Of a stretch of 64,000 bases of DNA, positions 13,001-25,762 are shown in pieces. A model generated the notes under the pieces. The model saw only the letters and a program-made list of their open reading frames with translations, was not told where the DNA came from and searched no databases. Where the stretch lies: assembly GCF_031143425.1 (NCBI RefSeq), contig NC_090451.1, forward strand, positions 349,502,339 to 349,566,338, read 5' to 3'. Within the stretch, counting starts at the first letter, position 1. Every line of letters starts with the position of its first letter. This DNA is from Pleurodeles waltl (lineage: Eukaryota; Chordata; Amphibia; Caudata; Salamandridae). The translations under genes and the position numbers were made by a program.

Positions 13001-14710
13001 GTGGGCCCTGAATACACAACCACAACTGGACAGACAGGCAGCAGACTTGAAACATGGGCAATGTTGCCTCTTTCACTTCTTGGCAGATCGACCATCTTTA
13101 AGATTGTGGCCCTTCCCAGACTCTTGCATCATCTCCAAAACATTCTGGTTCCCATCCCCACATAGCTCTTCTCCCATTTTGATTCCCTTATGTGGGGTTT
13201 TTAGTGTATTCTGGTCCATCCCATCTCACCCTCTCCAAATGTTATAAATCTACTTATTATAGCGGCATTGCCCCTCCGTGCAGCTGACTGTCTTGAATGA
13301 AAGATGGTCTGGGGGCTTCGATGATCCTGCATATGCGTCTGAGGGATGGGCACTGGGCTCACAGATTCTGTTGCATCTGCTATATGGAGGTCCAATCCCT
13401 CACGATCTATCCGGGTGAATAGGGTAATCCTTGAGACATAGAGAGTGACAAGTGGGTCCATGGGACGGGGGTGGTCACTAGAAAGACCCCTTTATGGGAA
13501 GGTACAGCCCTGCGATAGGTGACTGAGCTGCAGGTGTTCAGGCACTGGGATCTAATTGGAATCTCCAAGCTGGGCGATGTTCTTGATGGGATTAAATCCT
13601 TTGACACCCTTCAAAAAGAATATCAGTTTCATCAGACCCACATTTACAAATATCTACAGCTCAGACATGAACTTGTGCCCTATTTCGCACATATGGAAGA
13701 TATCCCAGAAGTCAGAATATTGTTGACCAACATCCCCCAACAGAGGATTTCAGTCATGTACCAGATACCTTCCGACCCTCAGGAAGGCTTGGGTCCATGA
13801 CGTGGGCCCCTTGGAAGTTGATGACTAGAGAGAGGAGTTGGCTTCTGGGCACAAGATGGCCATTGCTTCTCAGTACCGCCTCATTCGGCTGCGATATCTA
13901 CACAGGATTTATTACACTGTGGAGAGGTTGTGGAGGAAGGGCCTTATACCATCTGCCAATTGTTTGTGATGTCAGAGTGTAACGGGTAACTTTATGCATA
14001 TTGTTTGGGACTATGCTGTTCTTGCCCTTTCTGGGGCGGGGTCTTTGAAGGGGTTGATGGGAGTTTCCTTGTCGTGATCTCCTGGAATCCCATTATTGCA
14101 CATCTTGGACAGTGTGGATGGAAATAGATACCGACGAGCAATCTTGTGGTTAGGCCATACTGTAGCCAAGTGCAGCATCACAAGGGCCTGGAAGAAGACT
14201 CAAGCCCCTTCACTGGAGGTTTGAAAGAAAGGCCTCAACATCAAACTTCTTGTTTCCATCACTCGGGGCTGTCCTAAGAAATATCATCAAATTTGGAAAT
14301 GCTGGGCAGAGTACCATGGAATACAGTTCAAACCATGCCCTTTAATGAAGATTTCCCTGGGTGCTTCAAATCAGAGCTTTTGTATCCTAGATGTTGTTCG
14401 AGGTGAGGTTGGGAGTTGAGGGTCGAGGCGGGTGGTACACATTCTTTTCTTTTCTTTTGCCCCAACTTCTTGTTGGTGGTAATGCTAACATTGGATGCTT
14501 TATGGGTGTTATTTTTTTGTAATGTTTGTTCTCTTTTAGTGTGTTGATGACAGTGGTCGATATCGGCCATTTTGCAAGGCTAAACAGCCCTGGTATTTTG
14601 GTCATCTTGCAAATGTGTCCTTTATTGGTTACTTATTTTTACTGTAACACCTATTTCTTACAAACAAAACATTTAATAAAATGTGCGGGGGAAAATAAAA
14701 AGAAATGAGG
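10044..14710 (+). mobile_element. L1-type LINE, copy 1 (degenerate, internally deleted)
   Basis: The 5' end is G-rich and holds AAGATGGCGG, similar to the untranslated leader of L1 copy 2 (CAAGATGGCC). The 3' end is an A-rich tail with AATAAAATGTGCGGGGGAA and AAAATAAAAAG. A 13-base imperfect direct repeat, AAGAAACAAGGGA near 10048 and AAGAAATGAGGGA near 14700, may be the target-site duplication. Between them lies a broken ORF2, annotated separately. ORF1 is not recognisable. The length (about 4.7 kb) is shorter than copy 2 (about 7 kb), consistent with internal deletions. Confidence 0.75.
11426..14340 (+). pseudogene. L1 ORF2 remnant: endonuclease, reverse transcriptase, C-terminal region
   Basis: Pieces of ORF2 appear in order in shifting frames. 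HYITITGFYGGKLFSILNEYAP (about 11450) resembles the strand before the NxYAPN box of the L1 endonuclease. GLSDHLPFEL (about 11590) is its SDH box. VTSPGLLWKAWKA follows as the linker. The RT core is at 12450-12960: SYHPISLLNIEVKV, HPDQLGFMLGCATRHNIQR, LLQVDFCKSFDSIVW (an aspartate of the A box is kept) and GTHQGCLLYPFLFA. The YADD region appears deleted, since the next block (about 12960) already reads the post-palm LDRQAADLKHGQC. The C-terminal block YLQLRHELVP is near 13650. Many stops and frameshifts show it is dead. Confidence 0.85.
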
Positions 14711-15239
14711 GATAGCTGTTGCAAAAACAGAGCTGCCACCAGCCAATTATACAAACATAGGTAGAAAACCACTTCCTGAAAGTGCAGATAAACTTATCCT
14801 ATGATCAGGATTGTCCAGTATACTTTGTGTGTGCCCATTCAGGTGAAGGAAGAAATTTGTACTGACAGAGATTACCCTCCAACCAAAGAAGCTGCCAATG
14901 TGTGCTCACGCTACTATACTTTTCATAGCTAATCTTTCACCTAGATGGTGGCCAAAACAATAATTAAATGTGCCAAATGGTACTTGTAAAGCTCAAGTGC
15001 AACGCATGGGAGCTCACTAGAGACTCTGGTTTGTGAAATTCAACAGGGACCAACTCAATTAGGTTTGAATCATTATGAATTCGATTGGGTAAGCTTCCAC
15101 ATCTACTCCATCTTTAATGTAAGCATCTGCAGTCAAAGTAAAATATGTTCACATGAAGAAAACTGTGTGCATCTTGAAAGTAAAACTTAATTCTCAACAC
15201 TGTCTTTCAAAGCACAAACAAGAGAACTCAAGGAATTAT
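14711..15239. other. Short spacer, nothing recognised
   Basis: It separates the L1 copy 1 tail from the DIRS copy 1 terminal region. No recognisable element was found. Confidence 0.4.
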
Positions 15240-15799
15240 TACAAAGAGAAGAACAAGGTACACACCTTTGGTAACGTTCTTTCTTGTGGATACTCTAACT
15301 GAAGATCTCTCACCATCAGAATCTCCCAGAGGTGCCAAGCTAAATCTGGAACCTTTCTAGTACAGTGCTCCAACACCCCCTGTGGCTCAGTGTTGTCCTC
15401 GTATTGTCCAAAAATCCATAGAGCCTCATCATTGCACATGCACCAATGCCAGTTTCTGGCTTGACTCTTTCCGCACCCTCAGAAGCGGATATCAAAACAA
15501 TTAGAGGTGCCAGTGTGCAGGTCACTAATTTTGAATCATTTTAGTTGGTAAGAAGAGACCACGCCACAAAAAAGGGCAGTGGAGGTCAGTGTGGAGCCTG
15601 CATTTAGAAAGAGTATCCATCAGAAAGCACATTAACAAAACTATATAACTGGTTCTTCTAATGGATACTTCTAATCGCAAATGCCTCACCTTTGCAATAG
15701 ATACCAAAGCAGCACCTCTCAAAGATGCAGGGTATGTGAAGTACTCTGAGACCAAGCAGTCATGCAGGACTATACAGGCAAAATGCCCTTCCCATTAGA

Positions 15800-16450
15800 C
15801 ATAGCTGTCAAGACAGTAGTGCTACATGAATGCGCACAGACGCCCATGCCACAGCCTGGCAGATTTCGAGGACAGGCACTCTGATGACCAACACAGCGGT
15901 GGCAGCCTTGGCCCTAATGGACTTTGCCTTTAGTCCTTCCAGTGGCCTCTTTCTAGCCAATGTGTAGCAGATCCTAATACAAAGAACTAGCAACTGTGGC
16001 AGATTAATTTAATGCACTGCATAACCTTTCTTTTACCCAGATCTTTAATGCGATTGATGCACAAACTCCTCCCCTTTTGAGGGGTGAGATGGAGCAAAGA
16101 ACATGGGAGGGTGATAGATTGTCTACGTGAAAAGGAGTTATGAATTTTCAGCAAGAAGGTCACCTTGGTCCACAGCACCAGTTAGTCCGGGGAAAGGTGG
16201 TGTAGGACGGTTGCACCATGGGAGCCTGAAGCTCCCTCATGTGATGTGCTGAAGTGACCTCTATGAGAAAGACAGCCCTGAGGGCTATAATACGCAATGA
16301 GAGGCTGTGCATTGGCTTGAAAGGAATACACAACAGAAATTTCAGAACCAAATTAAGGTCCCAATGTGGCATCACAAACGATCTGGGAGGGTACTTGTAT
16401 GGCAAACCATTTGGTATGGTAAATGCAGAAAGGCCAAAAAAACTCATAAA
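15800..16450 (-). pseudogene. DIRS copy 1 tyrosine recombinase remnant
   Basis: Minus-strand reading gives PHWDLNLVLKFLLCIPFKPM, the block that opens the DIRS recombinase catalytic domain. Then AVFLIEVTSAHHMRELQA aligns with the family's TSARRVSELQAL. The catalytic Arg of that box is replaced by His, so this copy is inactive. The C-terminal block RAKAATAVLVIRVPVLEICQ then WAS is present at 15808-15993, after which the nucleophile-tyrosine segment (HYCLD) is only in another frame. Frameshifts and stops confirm a pseudogene. Confidence 0.82.
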
Positions 16451-16799
16451 TAACCTTTAATATTGCCCACTGAAAGGCCTTAGTGGACCAAAGACAAGAC
16501 GAATAATAAAATATTAAATAATTTGGCATGCAATGGATTTGTCATGCTGACTTCACACCAGGCTACCAATGTGTCCTAGCACCCAACTTCAATAGTCTTC
16601 GTAGACAAACGTCTGGCAGCCAGAATGACAGCCACAACTTCAGTTTGCAAATCAAATACAGTCAACTGCTCTGCTCAACCTCCATCAATGAAGGTGTAGA
16701 TTGTACAGGCTTGAGTGGAGAACCCTGCTCTGCTGCTGTGACAGAAGATCCCCCTGAAGTGGTGGCGTTTTTGGGGGGCAGACACACATGTAGAGAAGG

Positions 16800-18250
16800 T
16801 CGCGGTACCACACTCTCCCAGCCCAATCAGGGGCCACTAGAAGGACTTGGTCTCAATCATTCCTAATTTCCTTCAGAACCTTGTAGAGGAGAGGCAAAGG
16901 TGGAAAGCATATAGGAGTCTAGCTGAAATGCATCTCCTATGGAGACCTTTATGGGGAATCTAACGTGCAAAAGGCTGGACACTGCAAGTTCTTGATGGTT
17001 TCAAAGTGATGTAGCCAGGATTCCCCCGCCCCTCATTGTGGGAAGATGCTCTGTGCCCCCTTGTGGTGTAGCTGCCATTTGTGATTCACCAGTTACCACT
17101 GGCTGAGCTCGTCTAGCATGCCGTTAAAGGTTTTTGGCAGGTGGTTCACAATCAGTAAGATGGACACTCCAAAAGTTTCAAAATCTACTGCTAGTGGACC
17201 AGACTCTACCCTGTTTGTTACAATAGCACATGGCGGTGGTCTTGTCCATACAAACCTGTACCAGTCTCCCCTTGATGGACTTTAGGAAGGCCTTCAATGC
17301 CAGATGAATGTCCAGCAACTCCAACAGATTGATATCTGGGTTTATGCAGGAGACCAGAGTCCTCTAATCTCCACCTCTACCAGATGATCTCCCCAACGAA
17401 GCAGTGACACATTCATCATCACTGTTTCCTCTGGGTTAGTGGGGGATGAAGAGGGGGTCTGCCGCTGGTCAGGTTGCGGTTGAGCAGTCACCGCTGCAGA
17501 TCTTGAGCAGTCCCCTCTGAAACTGTAATTACATCTGCCAAGTTTCCTAGGTGCTAGGCCCATTCAGACTTCAGATCCCACTGTGGAGTCCGAATATACC
17601 ACCTAGCACAGTGAACATGCACGATTTATGAGACCATCAAGCACAGAAGCCTTTGAGCTGCTCTCACTGAGATCCAATAATGAGACCCATCACAATGGAG
17701 AAAAAGGACATTAACTGTGCCATGTTCAAGACAGTCCCTATAAAAGGAATACTCTATGAAGAAATATGGTGTGGCTTTAGCTCATAGATCGAGAACCAAA
17801 TGATGTCAGGATACTCATAATCGTCTGGAGATAGTCTATGTCTGGCATTGGCAATGTCGCCTTCAACAGGCAGTGTGGAGGTAGGAGAAAACCCGAATTC
17901 TCAACCTCCAAAAGGGCATTGGTAAGGCCGAAGAGGAGGATGGCAAACTCAAAATGCCACTGAAAAAGCAAACCTTGAACTGCAGCTAACTTCTGTGAAA
18001 CTGCTGGACAGGTACATGAAAGTATGCATCTACAGATCCAAGGTTACCATCCAGTCACCCAGATCCAGGGCAGACAGAAACCGGGCCATTGTGAGTATCA
18101 TGAATATGTCCTTCTGCAGGAAGGCATTCAGAGAGCAGAGATCTAAAATAGGATGAAGACCTTCACTGGCACAAGGACATAGTGGGTGTAACAACCTGTC
18201 CCTATTTTCAAGTTCGGAACCCTGTCAATGTCTCCTTTAGACAGTAGAGC
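16800..18250 (-). pseudogene. DIRS copy 1 reverse transcriptase / RNase H remnant
   Basis: Minus-strand fragments include FEFAILLFGLTNA near 17900, matching the RT LPFGLTNAP block just upstream of the catalytic loop. Further fragments toward lower coordinates fit RNase H: a VPLGLLRLRPLQWWL-like segment near 17600 and GLGECGTATF near 16820. Stops are frequent. Assignment rests on order within the element and on these short blocks; fine boundaries are uncertain. Confidence 0.55.
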
Positions 18251-20300
18251 TTATACCAGTTGCAGTAACATGGAAATGGAGCTGCTCTGAGAGCTGCTCT
18301 GGTGTAGAAGGGAGCTGTAGCTGTTCAGATATGAATGGAGGGGTGTAGCCTCGCTGAATGACCTAGAGGACCCATCTGTCAAATGTGATGGATTTCCAAG
18401 GTTGGAGAGAGTGATTGATCCTACCTCCACAGTGCAGATGTGCACAAGTAAAGGTAAAATAAAGTGACTTGGACGCTGATGCTGCAGGGGAGGTGTACTC
18501 AGAAGATTGGAGCTCCAGGTGATCTTCACGTTGCCTGCCAAAGCCTTGTTCCCGACCACAGAAGGAATCGAGTGACTGCAGTAGGGACAGAAGGCCTTGG
18601 CATGGCTTGTACACCAACCCTCTTTAGTAGCATTGAAAAGCCCAGAACTGATTGGATTACTCTCTGGCAGACGTCGAGAGGTAAAGAACAAGCTGTGGCC
18701 CAACTTTCCTTAAAGCGTTCGATGGCAGAGTCAGCTTCTTTTTTGGGGGGGCAAAATGGTGGGTTCGGTTGAAAGGCATACCCATAAGAAATGCCTGCAC
18801 ATCTGAAAAGAATGTGGATAGCATCCACACATAGTGGCAAAGCACACTAGTGTGAACTGCTCACCCCAAGCATTCTGTAGTACCCAGACCACCACAAATG
18901 ATGTATTTGGACACATTTTGACCATCTTGAATGGTTTGAGCCCTAAGTTCTCCTGGGACCACCAGCAAGATCTTGTTGGCCCTATCCCAAAGGGGGTGCA
19001 CTTATTGGCCCAAGAGACATACTGCATTGACCAACCTCAAGGCAAATCTGGCCGAAGACAGCATTTCTTTATTGAATGCCTCCATCCTTTTCAACTCCTT
19101 GTCTGGGAGGGGGTTGTGGGAAATGAATCAGGGCTCATCTTGCTGGTGGAAGCTTGGAATAGCAAACTCTCAGAAGTAGGATGTTGTGCAAGAAATCATG
19201 ATTGGAAGGTGCCGGTCTGTGGCATCTGGCCACCTGCCTATTCATCGGTGGACAAGAACAAGCCTTGGAGCAAGTGCTCACCAAAGTATCAGTTAGAGAT
19301 TCATTGAATGAGAGCAAGGGCTCAGGGGGAGCAGACCCAGGCTTCAACAGAAATCACTGTAAAATCAAGAACTCAGCAGCATGTCAAAATACCACAGCAA
19401 AGGAAGTACTTTCTTCCATTCGCAGCCCAAGGGGAGAATTGAATCCCTGTATCAGGGTTAGTATCAAATCTATCGTCATCCTGTAAATCCATGTATAAGC
19501 TGTCATCATGATGTGGGAGTAAATCATCACCACCATCATCAACAAACTGTGGTTAGAATCAGAACAAAAAAGATGATGGAGCCTTTGAGTACGGCACCAT
19601 GCTAGTGGAAGTATATTGTGTGAATCACACTGTACAGGATCTGGTTGTAATGGAGTGGAGTCGGAACATGACCTCAATCAGTGTTTAGACAACTTCGGCT
19701 TGAGATCAGACATTGGAGTCTGCACAGGATACCTCTCCGACATCAACAGCATTGGAACCAGCATCAACAAAAGAGAGATCAGTGAAAGTCTTGAAGCCAG
19801 AATGAAGTCAGCACCCGGGTCAGTGCTGAACTAGAGACAGGGCAGGTTCTATGTGGTCACAAGATACAGAAGGAGGGTCTGCTGGCTGTGACTTGACTGA
19901 AAACCTCCTATGATCCTTGAGGACCAAAGACGTAGAAGAGGCAAAGTGCCAACAATACGCAGCATGGCCTCCTTAAATTCCTACACCTGATCTGTGTCAC
20001 CAATGGGCCAGGGAACTGTAGTGTACTGGGAACTGCAGAATCAACTCCATCAGGGATTGGAAGTATGAACAATTGGCACATTGACCCCCTAGTGACTTCT
20101 CTTCAGCTAGAGAGGTGGGATGGGTCGTGTCCTGCTCCAACTTCTTATGGCTCCTCTTCAATTTGAACCTTAACTTACCAGATGACTTTGACCATGAAGA
20201 AGACCTGTTGTGCGATCGGACAGAATAGCAGGAGTGGGCTTGTGGCCTCAGCTTGCTAGTGGAACATAGGAAGAAGTCACAGACCGTGTGCATGTTTGGC
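18250..20300 (-). pseudogene. DIRS copy 1 gag-like remnant
   Basis: The block KKEADSAIERFKESWATACSL (minus strand, about 18680-18745) fits the helical region of salamander DIRS gag-like proteins. Flanking minus-strand frames are broken. The segment around 19220-19340 aligns by eye with 58380-58500 in DIRS copy 3, which sits at the corresponding place. The gag assignment comes from position upstream of RT and from resemblance to remembered DIRS proteins. Confidence 0.5.
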
Positions 20301-20765
20301 AACATAAAACTTCACATCATGGTTAGTGATCACCTTTGGGTGCATAAGGGTACACTCACTGCACGTCTTGGAGCAGTGCCTCGTGTCCAAACACAGAAGA
20401 TACGCATCTTGCAGGTCTTTTACCAACATCTGTTTCCTAAAGTCATGTCAAGGTTTGATCCCTGTAGTTTTAGAATTGGACAACATCATTCCCTTGCACA
20501 ATGGATTTTGATTTGAAATCATTAAACATTGACAAGAAAGGAGAAGAGCTCCAAATTTGAGTTCAAAGGAAAGGAACTGAAATCAACACATAGGGCTGCT
20601 GCTTTTATGCTGCTCCACTCCTTCTCCTATGAGGTCAATACAGTGTCACACACAGCTACCTACTGGTGCACATGAGCATTGCTATGAAATGTTTTCAGTT
20701 CCATTATAGCGCCTGAGGAATATTTAAAATGTGAGGAGCCTGCCGTTAGAAGTATCCATCACAAT

Positions 20766-22449
20766 ATATCATCAGGCCAATAAATTTAAATGGAAGACAT
20801 CAATTTGCTAACTTTGAATTGTATTGAAATAATCATTGGTCGCAACAAATCAAATATTAGTTCAGTCTGAATAAACAAAACAGAGCATCGCAAGAGCAAA
20901 CAAGCCTTATGGCCAAGATAGAAGGAGGACATTGAAGAATAAAGAATCACAATAGGCTGACCCTTCCCACCACCTGTATTTGTCATAGGAGAACAAAGCG
21001 AGTTAGCTTCAATGGTGCTCTGGTAATAATCTCAGCTTCTGATTATACCCATCAAAAGCAATTGAAGAAAGGCACAGAGTGTTGCTTTTCTGTTAGGAGT
21101 GTTGTTCACATGTTATTATGCAGAACAACTCTGCACCATAGACCTGGATGTACAAGTCAACTCCTTTCACAAGTAGGGCCTTCAGATGTGGGTGGTTATG
21201 ACCAAGTCATGCAACAATGTCCCTGTCAAGATCAAAAAACTGAGCTACATTGAATCAGTTATTTTTCCCCCATTACCTGACAAATATAACTACCAATAAC
21301 CGAATTACTGAAACAGTAGATGAATGTTGACCTTAGAGGGAAGAGACAAATTGTTGAGGGACGTGAAGGGAAGCAGATGCATGCTTTCAATTGGACAAGT
21401 GCTGCATTGCAATGAGGGACTGTAGATGGAAAGGGCAAGTGCTCACTGCTCTCACGTAGGGCATAGGACAATAATCCAGGGAAAGGATAAATCACTGAAT
21501 CCTATGTGCTTTATGCTTGGGTGTTAAACCACTCTCAAAACATCACATGGATGTTGAGGGGGTGGGAGGTAAGAATGAAAACAACATTTCTGACAATCAA
21601 CTGTTTAGATAAATGGACTTCAGTGTTAGAGCGGTGGTTTCATGGATCACTGCTTGTTTGAAATTTCAGGGCACAATTTATATTTAGGCAGGCAGCCTGT
21701 TTCTCCGCCAGAATGACAGAGTAAATTACTCTGTCGCCTTGATGGAGATGTCGTCTGTATAATCTAGAAATGAGCACCAAGCTGGTGATCCTTTCTAAAG
21801 CATTATGAAGGAGGGGAAGCCAGAGGGCTTCAAAAAGGTATCCTTGCAGCATCCTAGGATTCCCTCTTAGAGCGCTTAACAACTATATGGCCGAAAGTGC
21901 ATCACTTAAAACTCCCCCTGATGTGATTCCCCACTAAGCGGTTCTATTGGCCTTTCCCTAGTAATCTATTGCCAGACGATCCTACCCTCCCTGACTCGAC
22001 GGTTCAGCATTTTACCCAAGCTATCAGCCCCACCACACAGTGAGTTCTGTCCACTCAACCTAACAAACAAGCGCAGCATCTGGCTCCACCGATTAGTAGG
22101 CTATCTGTCTTCCTCTTCCCTTCAGCCCCAGTTTCCTCATCGTTCACCTCTGTCTTTTGTGCTGTTCTTGCTCAGACTTAGATAATCTTAATGAAGTTGA
22201 CACTTCCCATGGTATGAGCTTCATCTGCTTTACTATTTCAGATAAAGCATTGCTCACAATGCTATTCTCAGAAACTTCAACATCATACTGTCCAAATAGC
22301 TCACCTAGAAGTTAAGGGTAAAATGTATCTCTCTGGACATAACTGTATTGGGTTTGCCAATGTACTAAAATAATAAAAAGGCAATAAAGTTTTTTTTCAA
22401 AGCAAAAAATTAGGCCATTACCTCTAGTTTTCCATTATGTAGGACCACA
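20766..22449. other. Mostly unrecognised DNA with one hairpin
   Basis: No gene is visible. Around 22370-22400 there is an AATAATAAAAAGGCAATAAAG tract followed by T's that resembles a LINE tail, but no upstream LINE protein could be read. The hairpin at 21702-21748 is listed separately. Confidence 0.4.
21702..21748. repeat. 23-base-arm hairpin (MITE-core-like)
   Basis: Left arm 21702-21724 and right arm 21726-21748 are complementary at 18 of 23 positions around a single central A. The inner half, ACAGAGTAA/TTACTCTGT, is perfect. It looks like the centre of a decayed palindromic MITE. No outer TIRs were identified. Confidence 0.6.
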
Positions 22450-24351
22450 AAAAATACACCACACAGTGTTTAGAAAAATATTTAATATTTATCTGGGTAT
22501 TTACAGGTCAAAACGATCAAAGATGCAATATGAATTTGTAAAGATATCACTAAAAAGTGATATGAAGTGTCTTAAGTCTTTAAAAAGTAAACAAAGTCTC
22601 TTTCAAGCACAAAGTACCTGGTTTGGAGTGGAAAATCTACGCAGAGGGCCGCAGAAGAGGAGATGCGTGGAAAAATGGTGTGTGCGTCGGTTACGCCCTT
22701 TCACACACGGACTTGCGTTGTTATTTTTCACGTGAGGAGACGTGCGTTGTTCTACGGGAGGAAAAATGGTGTGTGCGTCGGTTGCGCCCCTTCACACACG
22801 GACTTGCGTCATTATTTTTCACTCGGGGAAGACGTGCATCGTTTTCCGGCACGCGGACCGTCTCCTTCTATGGATCGCAGGATTACCAGATGTCCCAGGG
22901 TCTGTGCGTGGATTCTTCGGCTTGTTATCCGGCTGCGCATCGTTCCGGGAGGCTGTGCGTGGAATTTTCTTTCTCACGGCAGGCGTCACGTCGATTTCCC
23001 CTCTGGAAGTCGGGCGGCGTTGTCCATGCGAGGCCGTGCGTCGAAGTTCCGGTCGCACTGCAGGCATCGCGTCGACCTGCGTCTTTCTGGATCGGCGTGC
23101 AGTGAATTTTTCACTGCGGAACAAGCTGTGCGTCGAAAATTTTGGCACGCAAAGAGTCCAAATGAAAAAGAGAAGTCTTTTTGGTCCTGAGACTTCAGGG
23201 AACAGGAGGTAAGCTCTATCCAAGCCCATAGAGAGCAATTTTACAGCCAGACAAGAGTTCAGCAAAGGCAGCAGGCCAACAGCAAGGCAGCAGTCCTTTG
23301 TAGAAAGCAGACAGGTGAGTCCTTTGAGCAGCCAGGCAGTTCTTCTTAGCAGGATGTAGGTTCTGGTCCAGGTTTCTTCTCCAGCAAGTGTCTGATGAGG
23401 TAGGGCAGAGGCCCTGTTTTATACTAAATTGTGTCTTTGAAGTGGGGGTGACTTCAAAGAGTGGCTAAGAAATGCACCAGGTCCCCTTTCAGTTCAAAAT
23501 GCAGATGTATGCAAGTGAGGCTGAGTACCCTGTGTTTGGGGTGTGTCTGAGTGAATGCACAAGGAGCTGTCAACTAAACCTAGCCAGACGTGGATTGTAA
23601 GGCACAGAAAGATTTAAGTGCAAAGAAATGCTCACTTTCTAAAAGTGGCATTTCTAGAATAGTAATATTAAATCCAACTTCACCAGTCAGCAGGATTTTG
23701 TATTACCATTCTGGCCATACTAAATATGACCTTCCTGCTCCTTTCAGATCAGCAGCTGCCACTTCAACAATGTATGAGGGCAGCCTCAATGTTAGCCTAT
23801 GAAGGGAGTAGGCCTCACAGTAGTGTAAAACGAATTTAGGTGTTTTACCCTACCAGGACATATAAACTACACAGGTACATGTCCTGCCTTTTACCCACAT
23901 AGCACCCTGCTCTAGGGGTTACCTAGGGCACACATTAAGGGTGACATATGTAGAAAAAGGGGAGTTTCAGGCTTGGCAAGTACTTTTAAGTGCCAAGTCG
24001 AAGTGGCAGTGAAACTGCACGCACAGGCCTTGCAATGGCAGGCCTGAGACAAGGTTAAGGGGCTACTAAAGTGGGTGGCACAACCAGTGCTGCAGGCCCA
24101 CTAGTAGCATTTAATCTACAGGCCCTAGGCACATATAGTGCACTCTACTAGGTACTTACAAGTAAATTAAATAGCCAATCATGGATAAACCAATCAATAG
24201 TACAATTTACACAGAGAGCATATGCACTTTAGCACTGGTTAGCAGTGGTAAAGTGCCCAGAGTTCAAAAGCCAACAACAACAAGTCAGAAGAAATAGGAG
24301 GAAGGAGCCAAAAAGTTTGGGGATGACCCTGTCAAAAAGCCAGGTCCAACA
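22450..24351 (-). mobile_element. LTR-like repeat family A, copy 1 (truncated)
   Basis: In reverse orientation the element begins TGTTGGACCTGGCTTTTTG (right edge 24351) and runs as far as the segment near 22450 that matches other copies (ATATTTATCTG, then CAAGCACAAAGTACC). The rest of the far end is missing. Two related copies in the window (44856-46575 and about 53336-55529) share the same order of blocks. Full copies appear bounded by TG...CA, as LTRs are, but no internal coding region is attached. It is either a solo LTR or a non-autonomous element. Confidence 0.7.
22671..22827. repeat. CpG-rich 91-base tandem repeat inside family A
   Basis: The block starting AAAAATGGTGTGTGCGTCGG at 22671 recurs at 22762. 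Each copy contains GTGTGTGCGTC and, further on, TCACACACGGACTTGCGT, which can fold back. The stretch to about 23110 is unusually CpG-rich and gives overlapping long reading frames on both strands without any domain, so I do not call a gene. Confidence 0.75.
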
Positions 24352-25762
24352 ACCATACTAAGAAATGGAACTTCCTATCTACAAGTAGGAGTGTGAGACT
24401 TATATGATGGACTGATCCTGGACTTTGCAAATTGTCTTCTTGGACTTGGAGTCTTATACTTCACATGTCAAATAAGTGGATGGTGAATTCCACGTTGTAT
24501 GTACCAAACAGGGTGTCTACATGTGTTGTTTTATATATAAATCATTAGTTTTCTGACTGTTTGTCGCAGCTTGGTTTCTGTTTATATGATTCATATGTAT
24601 GATTTATATGTTTATTTATGATTAAATATTGGATATATTTTTTTTTTGCCACATATACCTCATTGAACACATTCTTTCTAAATTTATGACGGTTTAAACA
24701 TATCAAGAACTGTGTGTGAATCCATTACATTGACATACTTAATATTTACATTTTTTTTTTGTGATCCACAGGATGATTCTTATATGTATGCATTTACTAA
24801 TGTAAGTATTCTTATCTCAGTATACATATTGGGCAACAAATATGTTTTCCTGTGTATGAGCACTGTCCATTACAATTTGTATTCTACAGGGGAGTGTGCG
24901 GCCCGTGTTAGGTTTTGTGTTGCCATATATATAGTGCATGGTCTCTAATAGGACTGAATGGCAAGATGAAGCAGGTCGATAGATGACCCAGTATGAATCT
25001 GAACTATCTGAACCGATTGATTTGCACATAGGTAGGTTCGGAAAATGATTATATGGTTGCATAAATACTTACAAATTGTGACCAGTAATTACATGACACG
25101 GCCTGAAGGACCTAATCTGCTTACCAGTGACAAGAAGAATTTCGTTCCAAACCCACTGCATTGCCCACAGGGCATTCCATACCAATAGGAGGATCTTTCT
25201 CCACTGGTAATCCAAATTCTACACCCAAAGGAAGAACCTTGGGTCAAGAATGGTACTGCTACGAATCATACCTGCTTTAAGAAGAAACCATACAAGTGGA
25301 AGATGCTTTTCGGTTCAAATCTTGCAAACTGTGGAAGGCCTTACCCAATAAAATAAGGGCAATCAGCAACCACCGATAATAAAAACGAATACAATTTGAA
25401 ATAGTTTATTAAACATCCCAGTGTGCTAAGTACACAGCACCACTGTGTAGAACAGAATATTATTGAAAGATTCCCAATTCTGATCCACAACTGTACAGAC
25501 ACTATCCTAATTGTGGAGTACACTTTCACCATCAACAGCAGATCTTCAAATCAAAATTACAAACACTGATTTCAGGGGCACCCATATCCTGTCAATCAAA
25601 ATCCAATGACAAGCTTCTTATAATATTTCTTGTCCAGAATAAACATTTTTGTACATATTAGTGGTTATTTTTAAGTACATTTATTTTTCTTTCAGGTTTG
25701 ATGACCGTAATGTATATTTTCATTTTCACATTATGGCAACATCCAGTTACATTTTATATTCA
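24352..25762. other. Intergenic DNA, nothing recognised
   Basis: AT-rich stretches with no identifiable coding or terminal-repeat structure. Confidence 0.45.

Larger units (their letters stand above)
15240..20765 (-). mobile_element. DIRS-type tyrosine-recombinase retrotransposon, copy 1
   Basis: Minus-strand order gag (high coordinates), RT/RNase H, tyrosine recombinase (low coordinates) fits DIRS elements, which lack integrase and use a tyrosine recombinase. The ends carry inverted copies of a short motif: ATGGATACTTCTAA at 15661 and TTAGAAGTATCCAT at 20746. Further variants lie at about 15280 and 15610, as expected for DIRS split or inverted termini. All three coding regions are broken. 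DIRS elements are abundant in salamander genomes, and this copy aligns by eye with the two other copies in the window. Confidence 0.8.

Noticed and set aside
22623..23265. Several overlapping long reading frames on both strands (up to 175 residues)
   Set aside because: They arise because the CpG-rich tandem repeat in family A lacks stop codons. There is no domain and no conserved frame, and related copies of the repeat do not keep the frames.
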